Origin: Siphonodentalium dalli
Taxonomy: Eukaryota > Mollusca > Scaphopoda > Gadilida > Siphonodentaliidae
DNA: 64,000 bases
NCBI GenBank assembly: GCA_032622095.1
Contig: CP136064.1
Span: 141,625,954-141,689,953, forward strand
Direction: 5' to 3'
Shown here: positions 22,140 to 33,213 of the stretch, in pieces
Position numbering within the stretch: position 1 is the stretch's first letter
Layout of the letters: each line of letters opens with the position of its first letter
Program-made: the position numbers and the translations under genes
Notes under the pieces: generated by a model
Seen by the model: the letters and a program-made list of their open reading frames with translations, nothing else
What the model was told of the DNA's origin: nothing
Database searches by the model: none

Positions 22140-23280
22140 AAATTTTGTCATATTGGAACGGACTGGCCAAAAGTGCCATTTTTTTTATATTATGCCAAGT
22201 TAGGTGTGCTCTTTCAGAAAGTGAACTAGAAACAGGTTTCTGATCAATATTAACCCTTGTTTCCAGTATAAATCCAAGATGGCGGCCAAATTCAATCATT
22301 ATTTCACCATGACGTTCCAACTGGTATACAATTTAAGGCACATGCATAATAAATTTTGAAGATATTAGCAATCCAGGCCGACCAAATTTGAAAATTATCA
22401 CTTTTTGGACCAAAAGCATGAAATTTTGTCATAAAATCATTCTCTTTCAATTATTTCGGAATAATAAACAGACAATTTCTCAAAACTGTTTCAGTGCAGA
22501 TCAAAGGTTAAGATCTTAAAAATTTCAGAAATGTATACTGCAAACAAAATATACATCATCTAGGACAAATTCGTAACCATATTTTAGACATTTTGGATTA
22601 TGTTACCCCTCACCCCAAAAATCATGAAATTTTGTTTTTGTGATAAACATCCGATAGAACATGGATGAGAATCTATAAAGGACACTATTCGATCACATTT
22701 CTAAATACGGTAATTGCAATTACACACACAATGACCAAAGTTGAAATTTACAACTTTTTCGACTAAAATATGCATTTTGGTCAGAAAATCCTCGTCATTT
22801 CAAATATTTTGGTCCAATAAATGGTCATTTACACATAGGATATTTGCGATAGTTCAAAATGTTGGGTCTTAAATGTTTTGGACATATATACTGAAAACAA
22901 TGAATACATTTTCTGTGGTTAATATGTAACAACGTTTCAGAAAATTTGGTTTATGTTACCCATCACCCCAAAAATCACGAAAATGTGACTTGGTTGTAAA
23001 GATTCAATAAATCTTAGGTTAAATCTTATAAAGTGAGTTTGTCGATGACAATTAGTCATATATTGTTATGTAACAATCTCATTGACAGTATACTGTTTAA
23101 ATTTACAATTGTATGCCTAATAACAGCTATAACCATCATTTCAAATATTTTCAACCAATATATGGGCAATTTCTCAAACATTTCCCAAGATCGTATACCA
23201 CATGCAGCCTTGAAAGTTTAGAAAATGACTGTCGAATACAACACATTTAAAGGTGTATACATGTCAAGTCTTGGTGAAAT
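22140..23280. repeat. Three degenerate units of about 350 bp
   Basis: Units share TTGAAATTTACAACTTTTT or TTGAAAATTATCACTTTTT, TTTCAAATATTTTGG or TTTCAATTATTTCGG, GGCAATTTCTCAAA or GACAATTTCTCAAA, TGTATACTGCAAACAAAATA or TATATACTGAAAACAATGAA, and ATTATGTTACCCCTCACCCC or TTTATGTTACCCATCACCCC. No coding signal. Confidence 0.7.
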
Positions 23281-23635
23281 AGAATAAAATTCTAATAATC
23301 TATTATACCATAAATAATTTGAAGGTGTTGACTTATATAATCTACAAATGTAGCATACAAGAGGGGGTATATATAGACATGTAGTTCAGATCACAACTCT
23401 AATTTGTCTATCAATAATACACATATTAACATAAAGATGGTCTATCTTTGTTTATACTCTGTTCTTAAATTCACGTTTGTTATGTTGTACCTGTATAACT
23501 ATAATGTGCACAGTCTGATCATACCAGCGGATATATAGCAACTCATAGATTGTCATGTTATAATCACTGGTGACCATGTTGATACATTGAACAAATATTT
23601 TAGGCATTCTTAATATCACAATTACAACTGCATAA

Positions 23636-24725
23636 TTATGTGCATGGTAAATCAGCTATTGCACATTTGCACCTGTTACAAGTTTGGGATTTGCAACAAC
23701 ACTTGATGAGTTCTGAACACACAGCTGCAGCTTCTGGTAACGTAGTCCACAATGGTTTACATCCATGATCTTCAACTGTCCATTCCCAGTCATGCTGGCC
23801 ATGTATTGGAATTGTTATGTCATGACAAGTGTACCACAATCCTGCCTGGTATATGGCTCATTTCATATGCTGTATTAGGGCCCCTTTTGAGCGACAAGTT
23901 TTGGAGAATTCCTTATCAGCAACTTTTGACAACCTTTATTATAATTAATGGTAATGAAACGTTTGAGTTCTTTGAAAATATATGAGGACGAATCTAGTTG
24001 AATAAAAGGTTGATTCGCCTATAGAAAAAATGTACATGTATCTGAGATAACGGGATAATATTTCCATGCTATCCAGAAACGTTTTCTGCCCTTTATATGG
24101 AAGAACAAAGTGGTATCAAAACCAGATATCGAATGAAAATTGGGTAGTGATAACAATTGTCATCGCCCAGAGCGGAAAATGTGCTGTTGTCATGGTACAA
24201 TGTTTTAGTTTTGCCTGTTCCTAGAGAAACACATGTATCACCACCACTGTTAGCATCCATAAACTTTGAAAACAGACTGATGACCATTACCAGGACATCT
24301 GTGTCAACAATCCGAACACGGATGGTCGTCAGCCCACAAGAAAGCGCATGGATAATGTGTGGCACAATTCTAATATCAGCTTCCTCCTGACAACAGTTTC
24401 TCAAGATTTACTAGGAAGAATTTGCTATTTTGAGAGTTGACGAACATTCTGTCATGTTTAACACTTTATCATCATGATCTGACGCATTACTTGTCAGGAA
24501 TACAAAAAGTTCAAGCTTATTGTCAGAATAACGGAGGAAGTCGTTCCATTTTTTTGGAATCTTAGTTTGGCCACCAACTTTTAGTCCAAGACCTATACCA
24601 CGATTCTCATTTATTATAGTGCTGCCTTTTGTGCTGCCTTCAAAATACCTATCCCACACAACACACATGACATTAACACTTCTTAGTTTGTAGAGTAGAA
24701 ACTTCATTGGTGACTGTGTAATCAT
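23636..24725 (-). pseudogene. Pseudogene of the EADTR/DTDV invertebrate family with Cys-rich end
   Basis: Three minus-strand frames line up in order with a protein family often met as uncharacterised multicopy genes in invertebrate genomes. First CVVWDRYFEGSTKGST, KIPKKWNDFLRYSDNKLELF (24725-24411). Then EEADIRIVPHIIHA, IRVRIVDTDVLVMVI, SLGTGKTK, ALGDD (24404-24093), then after a frameshift a GRKRFWIAWKYYP-like stretch (about 24090-24050). Last WYTCHDITIPIHGQHDWEWT, PLWTTLPEAAAVCSELIKCC and a CxC-rich tail CKSQTCNRCKCAIADLPCT (23839-23636). The Cys spacing recalls CXC zinc-binding motifs. Frameshifts make it inactive. I know no biochemical function; multicopy behaviour suggests association with a mobile element (inference). 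Confidence 0.75.
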
Positions 24726-24959
24726 TAAAAGTACATGTAGATCCTATCGCATGCACAATTATATGCACAAGAACGCCTCCCTCAAATATCTTGCACGTAC
24801 TTCCAATATTTTATTTCTTGTAATAGTGTGTTCGAACAACATTTGGGCAGTTCAAAAAACCCGAAATCGCTTCTCTGCTATTCCAAACGATCAAGTGCAG
24901 GAACAGGAGAACATCAAATTGAAAGGAAATGGAGGGTTGATAGGTTTGACAGAGAGCTC

Positions 24960-25414
24960 ATCAGAGTATCAAGTGCTGAAGGACATTTAATATTTCTCAG
25001 AGGAAACAATGGCAGATGGTGTCCTATATCTTGGGCAGCAAAGAAAATTAAAAGATTGGTTAAGAGCATGCTTGCAGCAGAAGCCCTGGCTCTCGCAGAA
25101 GGAATGGATGCTTGTTTTTTCTTGCAAACTATTTTACAGGAGATTATTCCTGCCAAAACTCTTGGAAACATACCAATAATGTATTTCACAGACAATAAGT
25201 CGTTGTTCCAGAATGCCCACTCCACCAAGTTAGTTGCAGAAAAGAGGCTTTGTTTAGATCTGGCAAGTATCAAGAAAGTATTGACCAAGGGAATGTGCGA
25301 CTACAGTGGATAAAGGGTAGTTGTCAGATATCGGACTGCCTCACTACAGTTGGTGCGAACTTTCACAATCTCATCAAAGCAATAAGCACTGGAAGTGTAC
25401 AGTATACTATCTAA
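24960..25414 (+). pseudogene. Copia RNase H, C-terminal part of the polyprotein
   Basis: GHLIFLRGNNGRWCPISWAA then KKIKRLVKSMLAAEALALAE (the conserved AE..AL segment), IPIMYFTDNKSLFQNAHSTK (TDNxSL, conserved Asp) and EKRLCLDLASIKKVL. After a frameshift it continues WIKGSCQISDCLTTVGANFH and ends at TAA 25412-25414. The block is open for 161 codons up to the frameshift, which suggests relatively recent decay. Confidence 0.88.
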
Positions 25415-26503
25415 CAACAAATTCTGATCATCTGGACTAACATTTTCTGTTCACACAGACAAGGAGGAACTTTCCTGTGCTAACTTCTTATAAAGACATG
25501 GGAGTGTGTTATATATGTATTATATGTTATCATTTATGTCTACTCCACAGGTAGCTGGAGTCTTATATTCACATCAGTAGAATCAACTCAACAAATAGAA
25601 GAACTATTAAGGGCCTTAACTCAGGTAAAAGAAAGTGGAGAAACTGATTTTGAAATGGGATTGACATATTGTTGTGAAAGATCCATATATGAAATATGAA
25701 TGAAATTGGTTGACATTATCGCGCTAACAGACATCAAATTTCTCTAAATAGAAACAAGTGGCATATTTACACTCTGGTTAGAAAGTCCGGGTGGACCCAA
25801 TTTTCTGTGTACAGCTATCGAATATGACAATTAAATCACATACAAAAAATTATCAGAATCCATCAATAAACGACTATTTTATAGGTTTGTTGCCACCCGC
25901 CCAGATGCATCGCCGGCCGACCAGCCCACCAACAGTCCCTCGCCACATCAATAATCATGTTTTGATAAAAACTCGACTAAAAGACATGATACATACCGGC
26001 AATCTATTTAAACCCTGGGGTATATGTCATTTGGCCGTGGTGTAGTTGCCATTCGGTGATACTGATGACGACTGCCATGATGTTGATAATGATGACGATG
26101 AGGGAAGTTCGTGTATATATTGTACATATGCTGCAACATTCTCATCTTTTGTATATATCTTCTATTTGTATCTCAATATCTATTTGATAAGAGAATAAAC
26201 GTATTATTATGTAGTTATCGTTCGGCCACAGTGTACTAGTACTTACCATTCGGTCTGATTGCTGAACTGCAGTTTAAAACTTTGACACTGAGTCAGAAAG
26301 GCATGTACACCCGCTGACACTTATGGCGATAGGGGTATTTGAAAAAATATTACCAAATACATGCAGTTGTGTTGTGTATACATTGTAACAATGCAAATTT
26401 TCAATCCAATATCAGTATTTATATATAAGAGACTGCAAAAGATTGCATGAATTGATGAGAGCAACAAAATGTGATTTAAACATACTTCTTTCCCAGACAA
26501 AAT
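25415..26503. other. No gene; contains two repeat L words
   Basis: Presumed 3' flank of the copia element, but no LTR could be identified. CATTTGGCCGTGGTGTAGTT (26030) and GTTCGGCCACAGTGTACTAG (26220) link it to 11521-11975, with a GATGACGATGA-rich stretch between them. The 84-codon frame at 25791-26045 has no recognisable features. Confidence 0.45.
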
Positions 26504-26516
26504 CAATATACAAAGG

Positions 26517-26829
26517 TTGGTTGGTTGGTTGATTGGGGTTTATTGTCGCTTTAGCCACTAAGGCCATATCACGACATTGCCAGTTTTAGTGGTGGAGGAA
26601 ATCTGCACACTTGCGACTAATCTAACAGTGATTTCAATGGCTGATAAACTCGTCAACTATGTGCGGCAAACCACCGACCATCGGCAAGTAACTGGCAACT
26701 CCACCAGATAACGATTTCGAGTTACAAAGTCCAAGATGGAAACAAGTGGATTTGAACCCTTATCGCCAGCGCTGGAGGGCGAAACGGCTTGGAGTGGTAC
26801 CCCTAACCGATTGAGCCACCGAGGCCCCC
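26517..26829 (-). mobile_element. tRNA-derived SINE
   Basis: On the minus strand the element starts near 26829 with GGGGGCCTCGGTGGCTCAAT. This is an RNA polymerase III A-box-like TGGCTCAATCGG (26807-26818), followed by a perfect B box GGTTCAAATCC (26748-26758). Its 3' tail is an (AACC)n tract at 26517-26535. A 13-bp direct repeat CAATATACAAAGG flanks it (26504-26516 and 26830-26842), as produced by LINE-driven retroposition. The tRNA-like head is not itself a functional tRNA gene. Confidence 0.9.
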
Positions 26830-26842
26830 CAATATACAAAGG

Positions 26843-27010
26843 ATAGGATAGGATAATTTATTTACAATACAACATGAATAATACAATGGCAGTAATACAT
26901 AATAAGGTAATGCTGTATATTGATGGGGGTAACCCAGCCCTGCTCTTCCTACTACCCCCTAAAACTAGAGGTGTGACTGTCCCAATGGGACTACAGATAC
27001 CCCCCTGTTT
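26843..27010 (-). mobile_element. LINE/SINE-like 3' end with (CCTAT)n tail
   Basis: On the minus strand, AGTCCCATTGGGACAGTCAC and GGGTTACCCCCATCAATATA precede TTGTAAATAAATTATCCTAT and a pentamer tail TATCC (26843-26856). A simple-sequence 3' tail is typical of non-LTR retroposons. The preceding SINE inserted directly into this tail. No coding part is present. Confidence 0.55.
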
Positions 27011-27560
27011 TTAAAATACTAAGATGTTTCACATGTCAGTAAACATTTAGTTAAAATAATAAAATAACAGTTCCCATTGCAGGTGTACAACCATGACCCT
27101 AATCTTAAACCTATTGCCCGAAAAATGTAGGAATAAAAGCTCGGACAAAATTATGCATGTTGCAAAAAGGGGGATAAATCCACCAAAAAATGTCGGACAG
27201 ACGTCATAATCGCAGGTGCACAAGTTCCCATGGTACTAAATATCTGTGCCACGTATTATAAAAATTGACTGAAAAATGTAGGAATAAAAGCTCGGACAAA
27301 AGTATACATGTTGCGAAAATTTTCCAAGTCGAAAAAGAGGCGATAATTCCACCAAAAAAAGTCTGACAGACGTAATAATCGCAGGTGCACAGGTTCCCAT
27401 GGTGGTTGATGTCTGTGCCAAGTTTCACGGAAATAGATAAAAAAAAACGACTGAGAAAAACTCCGAACAAATTTGTGTCCACGGTACGACGGACGGACGG
27501 ACAGACGATGGACGGACGAGCTGACTCCTGACTTCGTTGAGGGGGGGTATAATAAGTATC
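27011..27560 (+). repeat. Dispersed element with about 165-bp core duplication and (GGAC)n
   Basis: Two units share AAAAATGTAGGAATAAAAGC, TCGGACAAAA, CACCAAAAAATGTCGGACAG or CACCAAAAAAAGTCTGACAG, and AATCGCAGGTGCACA(A/G)GTTC with CCATGG. They are followed by GTACGACGGACGGACGGACA and GACTCCTGACTTCGTTGAGG. Layout is as in 12220-12655. Confidence 0.75.
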
Positions 27561-27595
27561 ACTGTAAATAATTGATTAGATGCATTAGTCCAGGA

Positions 27596-29335
27596 TATAT
27601 TGGGTCGACCTCTGCACCCCCTCCTCCAGGACTTAACTTCACCCCCACTAATTTTCTTTCTTAATATCTCCTCTAATTTTTTTTCGGTTGTTAACAAGAA
27701 TAAAAATTGGCCACAGAGACTCCAGACAAGATGACGTCCATCATTGCAGCCATTTTTTTTTATATGCATCAGGTCTCTTTGATCACCATTATAGTAAAGA
27801 TGATGTGGTCTTGTTTTCTGCTCGATCCGTTATGCTAATATACAACCCTTACAAACTAGACAAAAATCCAACATCAAAATCCAATATTGCGGCCATGATG
27901 GCCGCCGAAATGTAAAAATTTGCTATTTTTCTGACATTTCACCATTTTTTGTTTGTCTCTGTAGGAAAATATGGGCATCTTGGCATGATTTATACATTTA
28001 TTGCATAGAAGAGTCATTGACATGACAAACACACGGGGACCATAATATGCATTCCTTGATGGATAATTATGTCCGATATCACGTTTTACCAAATGCCGGT
28101 ATAATCTGGTCAAAGCCGAATTGATGCTATTAAATAACATGATGTCTGTTTTGAATCAATGAATGTTATTGCTATCATAACAACACCCATGCATATATAT
28201 GTGCAGGAGATACTCGAGCTAGGATTCCTCTTATACCTGAATTGAGGACTATGCACCCAAATCCAAGATCCAATAGAAAAATCACCAAAAAATCGCTGAT
28301 TTTAACATCAGTGAACGTTATTGTCACAACAACTCCACGCCTGCTTACTATTGTGAGTTGTGAACACTGAGTCGAAGAGCTGTCCTTATATCACATCCAA
28401 ATAAAAGTCCCTCAAATCCAAAATGGCACAATGGTGGACAGTATTTGAAAAATCACCGAAAATCCCTCATATTCACATCATTGAGTATTTATATTGTCGC
28501 GACAACTCCACCCATGCTGACAGTTGAGTTGGAAATAATGAGGTGAAGTAATCACCTTACATCTTTAATATGCAAGAAATGGTTTCCAAATCAAAGAAGG
28601 CAGCCAAAATGGCAACCAAAATTTGGAAACATGCCTACTTTCCTTTACTTTCTTACAATGGGCATTATTGTTATGCGAATTCTACCCACAATTACATGTT
28701 CATATGGAACATTGATATGAAGTATTCATTTGAGTTTGTCGACTGATACTCAGTCGAGATGACGGCTAAACTGGCAGCCATAAATTGAAAAGAAGTCAAT
28801 ATTTTCACATACTAATTTTAATTTTTTTATCAAAATATCAATATGTATGGACAAAACTGTTAGTTCATAGTCATATCAGAAAAATTACCTGATAACAGAT
28901 CCTGATTTGACATGTCCAATATTATCTGGACCAGCTTCCATTTCTTCATCGGATAAATCTAGGTAGCGCACACTGACAAATTATTCAATACTTCCTGGGA
29001 GAAGGGTCCCTCTAATCATAACATTTCAAACAATTCATTTTCCGGTTATCTAGTTTATGATGCTAAATATTTGCTAAATATGGGATTTTTGCATCATCTT
29101 GAACTAGAAAGGCATATGGTCGATGAGTGCACAAGCTTACAGAAGGTCATCTCTATGTATGTATTTCTCATACCCCATGGGGCTAACCACATGTACACCT
29201 GGCGAACATCCAAGCTAGTCACTTCTCAATAGATGGTTCGTCAACTCACAAACTTAGCAAATGCATTGGCATACATGGACAACTTCGGCAGTGTTTTGAA
29301 GGTTGCTAGCTGTCTAATTCCATTGGACAGATGCC
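27596..29335 (+). repeat. Repeat F, copy 1 (about 1.7 kb)
   Basis: Ordered blocks: CTAATTTTCTTTCTTAATAT and GGCCACAGAGACTCCAGACA (27645-27730); TGCGGCCATGATGGCCGCCG (27886); CACCCATGCATATATATGTG (28185); a degenerate array of roughly 200-bp units with GTTATTGTCACAACAACTCC; then ATTATCTGGACCAGCTTCCA (28930), AGAAGGGTCCCTCTAATCAT and GAACTAGAAAGGCATATGGT (29100). All but the array occur in the same order, inverted, at 51365-49760. No intact gene. Confidence 0.75.
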
Positions 29336-30260
29336 TATCTGCTATTAAATTAGAAGACCATAATGTACGGACAACCCACACTTCTTGACCATGATCCAAA
29401 GCAATCTGTGTTGTCCCGCAGTCGTTTTGTCAAAGAGCTCCCAACAGAGAAGAACAATACTTGTGGTGCTAGTTTGTGGACATGCACCATGAAAGTGGGA
29501 ATGAATTGGGCCATGGTATACACCACCCCTACACCAGGTGCATGTTTCAGATATAGATACGTCTGTGTTTTTGGTGTGGTAAGATTGTATTTCCACATCT
29601 GTTCTGAATCAACTTGACCAGATGTATAAAGGATAATGTCTTTACAGAATGAAGGTATGCATTGTTGTTTATATCCTCTCTCAGGGTTAGTGTCAGTATG
29701 TGGGTGGAATTATTCAAGAAAATGTCAGGAACTGTGGTGCATTTATTTCACTATGTGTATTTAAAGAACAATTTATAGTCTCCACGCCAATGGCTGTGAA
29801 TGTTGGGGAAATCCTTCAAAGGTCAAACGTGACTTTTATGATCATATAGCTTTATATATATAACTTTAGAATATAGTAGTTAATATGTCTCATACAGGAA
29901 ATGGTCGGCATGGTGCACATTGTGTACCCAACGTATGTTGAACTCAATGCATATCTCATTAACATAACATTCCTATGGATGTTCTTCGCATTGAACATTT
30001 CACCCTTGTGTTGATGGCATTTGTACTTTCTTAAACTATACCGACCACCACCCAGCGCGTGTTTGACATATCAACCAACTATCAAACGCGTCATCTTTAA
30101 GACTACACACCAGTCTGTGTTGTAGTATAGTATAGTACCCAATGGTACATGCCTGTTCCAGTTGATTAAGAACAGCTTCCAAACGGATGGGAATATACAA
30201 TCTTACCATACAAGGAAAACAAAGCCACGCATGAGATCCTGCTGAATCCAAAACATACCC
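29336..30260. other. No gene recognised
   Basis: Both strands are open for about 80 codons at 29345-29617, but neither frame resembles a known family. A (TA)n-like stretch lies near 29850. Possibly unique host sequence. Confidence 0.4.
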
Positions 30261-30412
30261 AAATGAAAGTGTCAATGACACTGTAGCTCAACTTGGAAAG
30301 GGAATAATTTAATGTGTTAATGTCGATGGAGTTATTAGGAATGTGGAAAGTTGAATGTCTAATACTAGTTTATCAACATGAAGAGATATATATATACATG
30401 TATATAAAAGTA
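30261..30412 (+). repeat. Dispersed repeat K, copy 2
   Basis: Matches 5438-5571: GAAAGTGTCAATGACACTGT, AGCTCAACTT, GGAGTTATTAGGAATGTGGA and CAACATGAAGAGATATATAT. Confidence 0.75.
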
Positions 30413-31195
30413 AAATCTAAGATGGTTGCTGGCGGCTATGTTTTCCAACAATTCAAAAACATTTGATAGCTTTAGTCATGCAAAGAGTAGAATCCAAAAT
30501 GGCCGCTGGCAGCCATGTTTTAATGCCGAATAACCCCAAAATGACTCGTTCCCATCTACATGTCAATTTCAACAGCCATGACAAATTTTATGATGATCAG
30601 ACTAAAGGTACGACCTGTAGCCCATGCTAAAGGATTTAGTCATACAAAGAGTAAAATCTAAGATGGCGGCCGGTGGCCATGTTTTTTTTCCGAATGACCC
30701 CAAAATGACTCGTTCCCATCTACATTCCAATTTCAACAGCCATGACAAATTTTATGATGATCAGACTATTAAAAGGTACGACCTGTCGCCCGTGCTAAAG
30801 GATTTAGTCATACAAAGAGTAAAATCCAAGATGGCTGCTGGTGGCCATGTTTTTTCAAAATGACTCGTTCCCATTTAGGTGTCATTGTTAACATCCATGA
30901 CAAATTTCATGATGATCAGACTAAAGGTACGACCTGTAGCCCGTGCTAAATAATTTAGTCATACAAAGAGTAAAATCCAAGATGGCTGCTGGCGGCCATG
31001 TTTTTTGGTCGAATGACCCCAAAATTACTCGTTCCCATCTACATGTCAATATTAACATCCATGACAAATTTCATGATGATCAGGCGAAGAGTACGACCTG
31101 TGGCCCGTGCTAATGGATTAAATTTTGAAATCAAAGATGGCCGCTGGCGGCCATGTTTTTTGTCCTAATGACCCCAAAATGACTCGTTTAGTCCG
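30413..31195 (+). repeat. Tandem repeat D, array 2
   Basis: Five units of about 165 bp with AGAGTAAAATCCAAGATGGC, GGCGGCCATGTTTTTT, CCCCAAAATGACTCGTTCCC and GATGATCAGACTAAAGGTAC. It breaks off inside ATGACTCGTT at 31195, where repeat E begins. Confidence 0.85.
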
Positions 31196-32270
31196 GCCGC
31201 CAGGTCACGGATGCGTGTTTTGGCGTATAAAGTTTTTTTCTCTGTGGATTTTGTATATTCAGGTATCCGACATCAAGATTTTTTATCGGCTGGCCATCTG
31301 TCAGCCTTGAGCAATTTTTTTTATTGCGCCCTAAAAAGTATACCCCCCCCCCCCCCAATTTTTTTCCCAAACGTAAAACCAGTTACTTGCAATTTGTTGC
31401 AAATTCACATGACTAATCTAGTAAAATGTATATATTTTCATGAAACTAAGACATAATGACACTATTTTGGGCTAAAATTGAAACTCACCATCCAAGATGG
31501 CCACCAAAATGGCCGCCGGAAGTTGAAAATATGATATTTTTTCACAAATATCTTCTAGATCAGTTCATGCTGTTTGGAACTGGTTGCGTAATATGACTTT
31601 ATTTTGTATTTTGTATATTAACTGATCATTGGAGCAATTAAATATGCAATTATTGGGGTCCTATCCGCTTGTGATCCCTCAAAAATTCGATTTTACAGAA
31701 CGCGGTATAAAATTTCACAAAAAAATCACAACTGGGATTCTAGTCATATTTCAACAAGAAATGAACAGAAGGTTGCAATTAAGTGAGGCATACCATTACC
31801 TATGAATATTCCAACTCACTGGAACCAAAATTCTTACTTTGGCTCAAAATGGCTGCCAAAATGGCCGCCAAAATATGGAAAATGGTCAATATTGCCCTAG
31901 GGTGTCCTGCAATCGCTTACCAGTTGTGGTTTATGTACAAAATTGGCTATTATGCCTTCTATACATTGAATACTAACATCGCTGCTGCACCATGGTTAAT
32001 TGTTACTGTTGTCACCACTGACATCACCAAAAATATTGGACTTTTCTCTCAAAAACTTGAATTAAATATCGGAAAAAAAATTGTTTTCAGGTTTGAACCA
32101 TTTTTTCTAGTAATATGTAACTATCTTTGGATTGAAAGGTGATTATTTATTGGTCTATCTTAAATGTGTCACACTACGGTGTTTATAGACCAAATTGCTC
32201 AAGATGGCTTCCAAAATGGCAACCAAATTGGTAAAAAGTTATTTGTTTACATATATCATTATAACATTAT
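31196..32270 (+). repeat. Repeat E, single-arm copy, left of LTR insertion
   Basis: From about 31435 this matches the arms of the giant foldback at 57391-61798 in order: TGAAACTAAGACATAATG, TCCAAGATGGCCACCAAAAT, GGCCGCCGGAAGT, GTTTGGAACTGGTTG, ATTTTGTATTTTGTATATTA, GGATTCTAGTCATATTTCAA and CTCAAGATGGCTTCCAAAAT. The first 240 bp (31196-31435, with a poly-C run at 31343) differ. The copy is cut at ATTAT (32266-32270) by the LTR element and resumes at 37701. Confidence 0.8.
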
Positions 32271-33193
32271 TGTATCACGATGTGATAGACTGGTACATGT
32301 TTTTGGTTCGTTCAATGACTTAACCCTATACTCAGGACCAGATATGTTGAAGAAACTGACTTGACTTTGTAATTTGACAGCAAAACTTTACTTGGTTTAT
32401 TTTATGTCTAATTTATCATCTAATTTATATCTTTTATAATCCAAACACCCGCCAATGTGTAAGTAGACTATTTGTGTAACAGTTTTATGTGTGTCTGTGT
32501 TTCATTTATTTTTATTTTCATTAGTTGCATGGGTTTGCATTTGTGTGACGTCATCGTGTGTTTGCAACTCTGATTCCCCCCACTCATTCTTTAAAACCTA
32601 TCTCTTTGACTGCCCTTCCTTGGGATTTCGTTTTCATCTATATATTCTAAGTCATTTCTTGTCGCTACTTTAGCATATCCAATTATATTGTGCTTGTTTG
32701 TAACTTATTTATGTTCCACATTTGGAATTGTTTGCATCATTGCTATATGTATATCTGGCTGTGGTATTTATTTTTCATAGTGTTTTATTTATTTGCATGG
32801 GTGTTTCAATTTAAATTTTATAATTATTTATACATTTCCATTTGCTATATTTTTTCACCTCACATGCATGTGGGCGTTTTGCATTTTCTTTGGTGGCTCA
32901 CATCCGTATGGGTATGTGGATTTTTCTTTTGCTCTTTTATTTATTATTTATTTTGGTATTGGATTTATATTTATATGTTATATTTTCATTTGTGTTTTTC
33001 ATTTAAGTGTATGCACATGTAAATGGTCGCTTGGCGATATTCTTTCATGATTGTATTGTTTTCACATGCAAATGGTCGGTTCACATTATTTCATATATCT
33101 TTTCATTTGTCATTTCAGATTTGAAATTAATAGAAGCATTTGACAAAACTGGTGTGGTGTCGTTATTTGACCTTTAGCGGAACTCCCAAAACA
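32271..33193 (+). repeat. 5' LTR of the Bel/Pao-type element
   Basis: 923 bp, T-rich on the plus strand. TGTATCACGATGTGATAG at the start contains the short inverted repeat TATCACGATGTGATA. Ends GCGGAACTCCCAAAACA. Open frames of 60-110 codons inside it are products of T-rich composition and are duplicated in the other LTR. They are not genes. Confidence 0.95.
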
Positions 33194-33213
33194 TTTCAAA
33201 TACAGGGAAAACG

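Larger units (their letters stand above)
15435..22590 (+). repeat. Near-perfect 3,583-bp tandem duplication
   Basis: 15435-19007 and 19018-22590 match base for base at a constant offset of 3,583 with no internal indels. I saw only three substitutions: ACATATGAAA/ACATTTGAAA (15891/19474), TTTAGGAG/TTTATGAG (18463/22046) and AAATTCAAG/AAATCCAAG (18691/22274). The left breakpoint is in the MULE intron and the right one is in the third insertion. The junction (19005-19035) is an A-rich ACAAAAAAAATTAATAAAAA stretch with about 10 extra bp. It is either a very recent duplication or an assembly duplication of two haplotypes. Confidence 0.95.
22112..24959. mobile_element. Third insertion in copia RNase H, about 2.85 kb, class unknown
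   Basis: Lies between copia SDASHANLSD (ending ATCAGA, 22106-22111) and VSSAEGHLIFLRGN (preceded by ATCAGA, 24960-24965). The shared ATCAGA may be a 6-bp target duplication. No terminal inverted repeats were seen. The left half is a degenerate tandem array (22140-23280). The right half carries a minus-strand pseudogene (23636-24725). Whether this is one element or several nested ones is undetermined. Confidence 0.55.

Noticed and set aside
12671-25414. Possible intact copia element or functional reverse transcriptase
   Set aside because: Multiple stops and frameshifts in gag, integrase and RT, a degraded RT catalytic box, three insertions and no identifiable LTRs.
26748-26829. tRNA-like A and B boxes
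   Set aside because: Spacing, the surrounding body, the (AACC)n tail and the 13-bp target duplication show a SINE and not a tRNA gene.
27425-27769. 114-codon minus-strand frame
   Set aside because: Overlaps the (GGAC)n element and the outer block of repeat F. No protein-like conservation with the inverted copy at 51223-51365.
29345-29617. About 80-codon open frames on both strands
   Set aside because: Three overlapping frames are open on the two strands. None matches a family I know, and no splice or start context favours one over another.
32491-33050. Hydrophobic open frames of 60-110 codons that look like membrane proteins
   Set aside because: They lie in the T-rich LTR and recur in the second LTR (36998-37557). 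Composition alone explains them.
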